A stretch of DNA of 64,000 bases from Massospora cicadina. Lineage: Eukaryota; Entomophthoromycota; Entomophthoromycetes; Entomophthorales; Entomophthoraceae. Shown here in pieces: positions 56,733 through 64,000 of the stretch; the first letter of the stretch is position 1; every line of letters starts with the position of its first letter. The stretch is from positions 248,001 through 312,000 of the forward strand of contig JAKSZP010007900.1 of assembly GCA_022478985.1 (NCBI GenBank). The letters are read 5' to 3'. Both the position numbers and the translations under genes were made by a program. The notes beneath the pieces were generated by a model. That model did no database searches. It was not told the origin of the DNA and saw nothing but the letters and a program-made list of their open reading frames with translations.

Positions 56733-59570
56733 TGTAAAATTTATTGTTTTATTATTGGCAAACAACCCCAATAAACGTATTACTGCACAGGTTCAGTTCT
56801 TGTGCACTTCATCCACATTGTATAGTATATGATATTATTGGTTGATAATAGTATGATGACTATTATCCATAATTGAGTAGATTCTTATATCTCAGCCCAA
56901 CGCTCAGTCAGTATTCCTGCTTGATATACTTGAGATGTCTTGATCTAGGGATTCGTTCCCACGTTCTGTCCAACCTGATCTTCTCTGAGATTCCCTAGTG
57001 ACAGTCTCATTGGTCCAGCACATAGTTGGTAGAAATCCCCGTTTATTTCTCCTTTAATCTAGATCCCCACTCAGATCTTTACTTTTTTCCCAAAAAGAGT
57101 CTTAATCATCGCACATAGCAATAAGTCCTTGAGAAGAATAGAACAATTGAAAGCTGATAATAGTTTAATACCTAAACTATATTTACATGATGGAAAACTA
57201 TAGTTTGTTTTACTATCTATCTAACTGACTAACTATCTATCTTCTGTTTTTTATGAGTGAAGTCTAGGGAATTTATAATGGAAATTTGGTCGTCTAACCC
57301 TCAGTTGACACCTCTTCGATGAAATGGCAGCCATTGCCATTGAATCACCTATCCTCATCTCAGCAGTGATGGTCTTCCTCATCCTGGCTGGGATTCCGTC
57401 ATTGGACATCCTTGAGACCTATGCGGAAAGAGTCAGAAAACGTGTCCCTAACGTTTTCCTCTCAATCCAAGAAAACCCACCATATTTGGCTAGCGACCTG
57501 CTTAGGTAATGTGATTTATTACCCATTAAGGCAGGTCACAAACCAACTATTGATTTTCTAGTTGCAGGCAGCATCACTTGCCTCGCAACTTACTACTCAT
57601 TCCCAATCAGTTTGTGATGAAACTTGATCAATCCCAAATTGATACACCTGATAGTTAATCACTATCAGATGCCCCTATTTCGTCAGCAACTCCGCCTGAT
57701 GAGATCTTAAGTATTTGTCCAGATCAATTCCCGATGGGTACAACAAGGCGAATATCCTAAAATCCCCCAAACATAGTTACTCCAAAATTAGGTTCACCAA
57801 TTTCCAATTCACTCACATTAGGGAATTATCCCCTAGCGATCCCTAGTAATCTAGTAGGCTGGGAGTGTGGGCAAAAATCCCTACACATCCCCCTCTTGCC
57901 TATATTTCCAGTTAGAAAAGGACTGGGGCATGAGAACACCACTTCAGACACTTGATCAAATACTTCATTGACTCAAGCGGAGTACAATTGTCAATACTCA
58001 ATGCTTCTCAGGATGACCTTTGGCATGCAGCTCTCTTCCTCTTTCTCCTCGCTACTGCCTACTCAGAGTGCAGTCCTCATGACTACTGTCATGCTGGGCT
58101 GATCAATTTACTTGTGATGATATTAGTCCTGCGATCCAGTTTTCCTCCCATCAGGGCATATGACCTGCTGTCATATTCAAGATTCTTGGTCTGGCGTCCT
58201 TAGATTCCTGATTTTCTCCTCGTCCTAGACAGGAGAATCTTGCCATTGATGTTCATTTCATGGCCCAATTAAGAATACTTATTTATGTTTGCCCTTGTTA
58301 TTTCTCTTATAACCTCTTAAATCAAGTTATTTTAATTCTTCTCTTGGAGAGCTTATCCCATTAATTTTGAATTTAATTTTCCGAAATTGGAGCTTAATGG
58401 ATTTTAGAGTGCATAATTTTAACTATCATATAAGTCTGATATCCCCCTCTTGTCCAGCTCATATGTCTAATTCTGAGTTGCAGTACCAGAAGCTTCTAAA
58501 AGTTTGTCTGATCAAGATCTTCAGCTCTTCCAGCAGATGAGTTGGGATTCATGATGGAACCTTTTCTATGGTCCTTCCAGGACTCATATGCCTAGTCTGG
58601 CACCACCGGCTAGTACTTCTATAGAATTACTGGAAATGGTAACCAATCCTTCTGAAACCAGGTTTGCAATCATTTCAAACAACTCTAGGCCAATTCTTCC
58701 TCTGTCGTCAATTCCAGAGTTATATTTCAAAACTTTCCTGGATTCAGCTCCTTTTGCAGATGCATCAACCATCATCATGGATGCTCCTGAGATTATGCCT
58801 TTCGATATTGTCCTCTTTTCTTGCCAGGTCAGACTTGCTTTCTGAGTCCCTCTTCCAATTTGGACAATACTACAAACCCACTGTCTTGGCTACCGAGCTC
58901 ACCATTGGTAACAGTATTTATTTTGAGCTCCCCTAGGCTGAACTATGGGCCCAAGTCACTGAGGCTTTGCCCTAGCGCTCTATCCCTCCAATCTTGAAAA
59001 CATCCTAGATTGGGATACCGCCGATTATGCTCTTTGCTTTGACAGCCAAGTTCTTTAAAGTTGGTCCACGAAGCTTCCAGCCTCTCCCAGGTTTCACCGT
59101 TCCTTCAGCTTCAACTTCTGAGAATCCCATAGTCATCACTTGCAGGATGCCATTTGCATTCTGAATGACTATCTCATCTCCAGCTCTTCCCATCGGTATC
59201 TTCCACTGATGGCTTTAGTAGGGGCATGATTCAGCAACCCCCATCAAGCATCCCTTGTTCACTGCTGGCCCATATGTCTGGTGTCCTTGAGGAAGCCCGT
59301 TGTCAGGAGCTCAAGACTAATCTTCCAGCTCTGGTACCATATCAGGATTACTCAGGGTTATTCGCTGACTGCCTCTTTCTATACTGTTGCTTTCCTCCCG
59401 ATCTGGGGTTTTGTAATTGGCTTCTTCCAACATTTCAATTTCCCTTCCCCTAGTCACTTTCTAGAAGGGATCTTAATCTGCTCAAAGAACTTGGTTTCAT
59501 GTAGGTCTAACCCTCAATAGCATCTGATTTCACATTGATTTCAATGGGTATTCATTCCTACTGCGATCCA
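56733..59570 (-). repeat. Gypsy-A2 3' LTR (about 2.84 kb)
   Basis: Minus strand: starts TGGATCGCAG at 59570 after 'ggggagggagaa' and ends AAATTTTACA at 56733. Collinear with 5856-8639 from end to end. TATA-like TTATAAATT at about 57271-57279. ORFs such as 57324-57509 and 58588-58845 are not kept in copy 1. Confidence 0.82.
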
Positions 59571-59731
59571 TTCTCCCTCCCCAAGAGGCGACATAGGCAG
59601 AATCATCCTTATATTAAGGATAATCAATAAAAATAAAATATATAAAACTATATTGGTTTTTTCTATGCAGTATATAATCTTTTTTCCCAATATCTTTTAG
59701 CAATCTTTTATTTACATTCTTCTTTTTTTCC

Positions 59732-59940
59732 ATGGGACTTGACCTTGTTTTGGTTCAATGGTCCATCTTTCTTTATATTTTTCCCTAGTGGGTCCTGGGT
59801 ACTTAACCTACCATTTTTCTATAGTTCAGAGGTCCTTTTTTCGGACTTAACCATCTAGATTGGTTCAGAGGTCCTTTTTTTAGACTTGACCTAATCATCA
59901 GGACATGACCAACTAAATGGTTCATTGGTTCTTTTGGAAC
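59732..59940 (-). repeat. Hairpin array downstream of Gypsy-A2 pol
   Basis: Reverse complement of the arrays in copy 1: units such as GGACCTCTGAACCAATCTAG with ATGGTTAAGTCC, and GGACCATTGAACCA..AAGGTCAAGTCCC. Four or five imperfect palindromes. Confidence 0.7.
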
Positions 59941-59989
59941 TCTTTTGTTTTTTTCCTTGATCCATCACTTCAGATACTTAGCATGGACT

Positions 59990-61170
59990 CAATTTACAAC
60001 TCTTCCATCCAAGAGATTCTTGATGGAGTAGGCATCTGTCACCATCTTGGCAATAGTTCAAACGGACCTGACCAGACGCATCTAGTTTGATTCTTCTTAC
60101 AAAACCATGAATACCACAATAGGTACCCTTTCGCATATTTAATATTTTGCTAAGGCCGGTTGGTTCTTATCATCTGTCAATTTGGCTTGTATCCTTTTCT
60201 TCAACGTAGTATTGAATACTTTTGATTGCATATTAATTGGGATAAATGTCAGTCAGTTCAAGTACTGTTTGGCACTCATCCCTGATGTTGGTTCCACTAC
60301 TGAATATAAAGTTGGTGGTAACGCGGCCTTCCTCCCATATAACAACTCAGACGGCATTTTTCCCATCGCTGTATGATGACTGATAAAGTAGGCAAACGTC
60401 ACCTAACTCAGATACATTCCACATGCAGAAGTTCTTCCTGTGACCAGCTTCCTCAGCGTCATAACTTCATTCCATTCAATCATTCTATCAATCCGTTAAT
60501 CTCCAGCTGGTAAGGTACTGACACGACTCCTCAGATCCCCATTATCTCATTTAATCTTAGGATCACATGAGATGTGAAGTTGGTCCCATTGTCACTAAGC
60601 AGGACCTGCGGACATCCATTCTGGTATAATACTTGATCCAGGATGAACCCCACAGTACTGGTAGCATCTACTCTCGTTAGGGCCTTTATCTCGACCCATC
60701 TCATCAGATGGTCAATAGCAACTATGATGTATTTGACTCCCCCTGTGCTCATTGTCAGCGGTCCCATCACGTCAATGGACAACGTGTGCCAGGCAAATCC
60801 AGGGCAGACCATTCAGTATCCAGTTGGATTCTTATGTGGTTTGTGCAGCTGTCACTCCGCACAACAAGCTAGATAATCCGTGACATCATAGTTGATGGAT
60901 TCCCAGTAGTAGTACTGGCGAATATGGTCAGTTGTTTTCCTCAGGCCTCCATGCCTGACAACCTTTTGAGTGGCTTAAATGATAGCTGCTCATTCTGACA
61001 GCTTCGAGGATTAACTGCTTCCAGTTGATCATCTTAAATACTTGTCCATCCATGGTCTCAGTGTTTTCTATTGCTTTCTGAAGCGCACCTTGGATTTCTT
61101 GAGGCTCGTCCCTGATTTTTCCATTGTCCATTCTCTGGGATAGCTCATCTGCCTGCGGGTATACCATCTA
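59990..61170 (-). pseudogene. Gypsy-A2 integrase
   Basis: Order on the minus strand: zinc-finger part (YYWESINYDVTDYLACCAECQLHKPHK, about 60830-60910); core with the first Asp in SIDVMGPLTMSTGGVKYIIV and the second in LLSDNGTNFTSH (60531-60812); a decayed region where the third catalytic Glu should be (60400-60520); then the family-specific tail KAALPP..SVVEPTSGMSAKQY and NTTLKKRIQAKL (about 60180-60350). No chromodomain. A stop directly after the zinc finger and later breaks make it inactive. Confidence 0.8.
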
Positions 61171-61229
61171 GACCATTGGTAACTGCAATAAGCAATTACG
61201 TTCTGGTGAGAAGCCCCCACTTGGTGTAC

Positions 61230-61600
61230 AATCTCATAATCATAAGCCTGTAGCTTAAGTGCCCATCAGTCCAGTCATCCTTCTGGCTCTCGCAAATTGT
61301 GAAGCCAATGCAACAAGGAGTGGTCCGTCACCACTTTGAAGTGCATTCCATGGATGTACACCCAAAACTGTTTACAGGTGTAAATGACCACAAGGCATTC
61401 ACGCTCAGTCACGGTGTAGTTCCTCTCAGTGACTGAGAGTGTGCAGCTCACATATGACACCAGATGTTTGTCCCCAAGTTCATCTACTTGGCTTAGTATG
61501 GCGCCAATTGCCATCAACGAAGCATCGGTTTGTATAATAAACTCTCAATCAAAATATAGATTTTTCAAAAAGGAGAATCTATTAGATACTGGCGTAGCTC
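61230..61600 (-). pseudogene. Gypsy-A2 RNase H
   Basis: IQTDASLMAIGAILSQVDEL (Asp in TDAS), CTLSVTERNYTVTERECLVV (catalytic Glu region), YIHGMHFKVVTDHSLLHWLH (Asp in TDHS). 61275-61517 is one open frame. Completes pol between RT and integrase. Confidence 0.82.
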
Positions 61601-61810
61601 ATCAAAGGATTCCTGTGCTTCTTCATTCCATACAAATCCTTTTTTGGATCCTTCAACAGATGGAATAAGGGCTCAGCTATTCAGGAAAAGTCCCAAATAA
61701 ATCTTCTGTAGTATCCGACCATCCTAAGGAACACTTGGATGTCTCAGACACTCTTTTGAACAGCCATCTGTTCTATGGCTTATATCTTCTGGGCTTGCAG
61801 CTGCAATCCA

Positions 61811-62593
61811 CTAGAGTTGTTCACGAATCCCAGATATTTCAACTCTTTTTTTGAAGAAGTGACACTTCCTTGGCTTAATTTCTTCCAAGTGATGTAGGTG
61901 TTCAGTAAACATTCTACTGAACACATTGATATCGTCCAAATATATTAGGATGCACGACAGCTTCAAGTTGTTCAGTATAAAGTCCATGGCCCTCTGGAAC
62001 GTTGCAGGTGCATTGCATAGACCCTGGGGCATCCTCATCAGTTGGTATAGCCCCTGCGCGGTAATAATCGCACATTTTTCTTAGTCTTCTTTTGGCAAGT
62101 CAACTTGCCAATATCCCAAGATCAGATCCATCAGGGAGAGATACTTCACTTCTCCTAATTGATCTAGTGCATCGTCAATTCTTGGTAGGGGATACAAATC
62201 CTTATTCATAATCTTATTCAGCTTTTGGGAGTTGATCACCTCCTGGTTGGAGCCATCCTTTTTCTTCATGATTAGAATCAGACTCGCCCAGGGACTTTAT
62301 GACGAAACTAGAAGCCCATGCTTCACTAGTTTGCTGATTTCATCTTCCACTAATGCTTCATCCACTTTTGATTGTTGGATTGGTCTCATCCTGATCAGCA
62401 AATTATCCCCAGTGTCAACCTTGTGGATCACATCTCTTGCGCATCCCGAATTGTGGTCGTCCTGAGTGAATATTCCCCAATACTTTTTGAATAATTTGAG
62501 CGCCTTTTCTTGCTGGCTTTCCAACAAATCAGCGTTTTGCACCTTATCAATCAATAGGTTGATACTCTCGTTTACCCTGGCTGATAAATCCAT
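61811..62593 (-). pseudogene. Gypsy-A2 reverse transcriptase
   Basis: N-terminal region from 62593: MDLSARVNESINLLIDKVQN.., ALKLFKKYWGIFTQDDHNSG, IRMRPIQQSKVDEALVEDEI. Fingers and palm: MKKKDGSNQEVINSQKLNKI, YPLPRIDDALDQLGEVKYLS, MDLILGYWQVDLPKED (catalytic Asp). Then MRMPQGLCNAPATFQRAMDF and LIYLDDINVFSRMFTEHL, with YLDD intact. Three frames, two breaks. The ATG at 62593 follows the hairpin array by about 140 bases. Confidence 0.85.
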
Positions 62594-62732
62594 CTCATTG
62601 TGGATGTAATTCTTCTCAGTTCATCTTTCAGGATTTCTCGTCGCTTAGGTCAGAAACTCATAGACCATAAAAATCGATATATTATATCTTTTATACATTA
62701 TATATTTATACAATTTTATTTTTCTTTTGCAA

Positions 62733-62930
62733 TGGGACTTGCAACCTAAAAAAGTTCAGAGTTCCTTCTTTTCCCTTTTATCCAAACTGGGTCCTAGGTA
62801 ACTCTGACCTACCCATTATCATGGTTAAAATCTTATCCTCTTAAGAGTTAACCATTTTTTTGGTTCAGTGGTCCTCTTCTAAGACTTGACCAAAATCTCA
62901 GAACATAACCATTTAATGGTTAAGAGGTCC
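62733..62930 (-). repeat. Hairpin array upstream of Gypsy-A2 pol
   Basis: Minus-strand units such as GGACCTCTTAACCATTAAAT with GGTTATGTTC, and GGACCACTGAACCAAAAAAA with TGGTTAACTC. Same position relative to pol as 586-795 in copy 1. Confidence 0.7.
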
Positions 62931-63740
62931 GCTAGGAACATTGCAACTATTTTCTCTTAGGCTCAACACTTCTGATTATTATTGACCTTCACTATATGAC
63001 CAGCAGCGCTGTCTCTTCACATATAGGCTACTCTTGCCAACTTTAGCAATACTCTTGAATATATTAGCCCTTCAATAACGATGGGTATTTGTCCAACAGG
63101 TCATAATTATATCTCATATTTTGGCAACTGATGCTTGGATCCTCATATCTCATTAGACAACAGTTCCATCCGATTGTGTTAAATCATTTTTCTCCTGAAA
63201 ACTATTTCTAGCATTCAATGCCAATCCTTAATTACACAGGTCGTTCTGGCATCATTAGCTTCATCTAAGTTCTCCTGAATTGATGAACTTGTATCCAGCA
63301 ACTTCTGATCATTAGTTGAGTGGTATTTAGTCAAATGATCTTCTCCACTATCTTGGAACAATTATTTCCTGTTTTGACCTCATATCTTCATTGGTATAGC
63401 AATCCAATTCTTCGGATTGATTGCTTCCTATTTCGTCCAATGCCTCATCTAAACACTCTCTCCTCAGGACAATTTAAAGTGGACCCAATTTCAACCTGAG
63501 ATGATCCTGCTGTTACTCTTCATCTCAAGTAGATGTCCGGTGGAAAAGGTTTCCTTGAAGCACTAGATAGTTCCATATCTAGGCTACAAGTCCTTTTCCA
63601 TGGTAAGGAGTATCTTCAATTTGCTTCAGTTGGAGCTCCACTTCTGAGCTGGGTGAACGCCAATGAAAGTGATCCACTTCACATTCAGATTTAAAAACAT
63701 TTTCATAGGACATCATGTTCTAAGTTCTACTACTCAACTA
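62931..63740 (-). pseudogene. Gypsy-A2 gag/protease region, unreadable
   Basis: Between the primer site and the hairpin array. Homologous at the DNA level to 1-560 of the window, but no open frame longer than about 50 codons and no recognisable protease or knuckle. At roughly 800 bases it seems too short for a full gag plus protease, so internal loss is likely. Confidence 0.4.
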
Positions 63741-63743
63741 CAC

Positions 63744-63760
63744 CCCTGTAGTGAGCACCA
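63744..63760 (-). promoter_or_regulatory. Gypsy-A2 primer-binding site
   Basis: TGGTGCTCACTACAGGG, three bases after the LTR end on the minus strand. Identical to 54308-54324. Confidence 0.6.
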
Positions 63761-63785
63761 AATTATAAAAATTTATTAAATTTAA

Positions 63786-64000
63786 ATTTATTGCGGGGAA
63801 GGCTGACCATGGGATGAACACTTCCAATTATGACTCAGACGAGACAAAACTTAGTACCAGGGGAGGCACCCCAGAGAAGCGATGTTATCTCTTGTTGCCA
63901 GCGGGAACGCCACTTATGGGAAGGGGGAGGGAACGTGTGTAGGGGGCGTAGCCACTATTGAGCACGTGTGGAGGAAGGGGTCTGATTTGATGAACCAGAC
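63786..64000 (-). mobile_element. 3' part of a tail-sharing non-LTR element or SINE inserted in the Gypsy-A2 5' LTR
   Basis: Minus-strand 3' end GTTCATCCCATGGTCAGC, then CTTCCCCGCAATAAATTT, matches the family tail. The upstream 'taagttttgtctcgtc' resembles SINE-1 before its tail. The element leaves the window at 64000. It cuts off the rest of the Gypsy-A2 5' LTR. Confidence 0.55.

Larger units (their letters stand above)
56733..63764 (-). mobile_element. Gypsy-A copy 2: internal region and 3' LTR
   Basis: Minus-strand copy: remnant of the 5' LTR (63764-63785), primer-binding site (63744-63760), decayed gag/protease (62960-63740), hairpin array (62733-62930), pol RT/RNase H/integrase (59990-62593), second hairpin array (59732-59940), purine tract, 3' LTR (56733-59570). 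The internal region is about 4.2 kb. Less decayed than copy 1, with YLDD intact. The Gag region has no readable domain. Confidence 0.85.

Overview
The window reads as a transposon-dense, AT-rich stretch of a eukaryotic nuclear genome, most likely fungal. I see one recognisable host gene, a JIP5/WDR55-type WD40 ribosome-biogenesis protein on the minus strand at about 19.88-21.20 kb, with a 47-nt GT-AG intron. A fungus fits the intron size and the JIP5-type tail; a repeat-rich basidiomycete such as a rust is plausible but is inference only. There are no bacterial operons, rRNA genes, free tRNA genes or CRISPR arrays.

Nearly everything else is mobile DNA in nested layers. Two copies of one Ty3/gypsy family (Gypsy-A) lie at the two ends: 1-8639 on the plus strand and 56733-63764 on the minus strand. 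Each has a very long (about 2.8 kb) LTR and arrays of small hairpins on both sides of pol. Gypsy-A1 is split by a 1.9-kb non-autonomous LTR element (2959-4844). Gypsy-B (45156-53063, minus) is the best preserved: two 1.6-kb LTRs, gag, protease, RT with YIDD, RNase H, integrase and a C-terminal chromodomain. A related solo LTR with a perfect CCTAC duplication sits at 22972-24395. Gypsy-D (about 27.2-35.5 kb, plus) is interrupted inside RNase H by Gypsy-E (31037-34544), which has lost gag, protease and the start of RT. A gag-protease fragment of the Gypsy-D type lies at about 9.0-11.2 kb on the minus strand.

The most unusual layer is non-LTR. Three roughly 2-kb elements (15.96-18.29 kb minus; 36341-38280 minus; 41052-42953 plus) encode only an ORF1/Gag-like protein (RRM/DUF4283-like region plus a CCHC knuckle) and no reverse transcriptase. 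The plus-strand copy is bounded by a perfect 17-bp target-site duplication. Their 3' ends share a motif (ATCCC..GGTCAGC..ACCTCAAATAA) with two tRNA-type SINE families at 19610-19750, 44740-44868 and 39723-40018, and with loose fragments at 40.06 and 63.79 kb. This points to one LINE machinery, not in the window, mobilising gag-only elements and SINEs through a common tail. A third short element family (30137-30293 and 55750-55893) and a foldback MITE with piggyBac-like TTAA/CCCTTTG ends are also present.

Reading frames in the transposons and in the WD40 gene are broken by single-base shifts and stops. Decay is the likely cause in the transposons. For the host gene, assembly indels are an equally good explanation.
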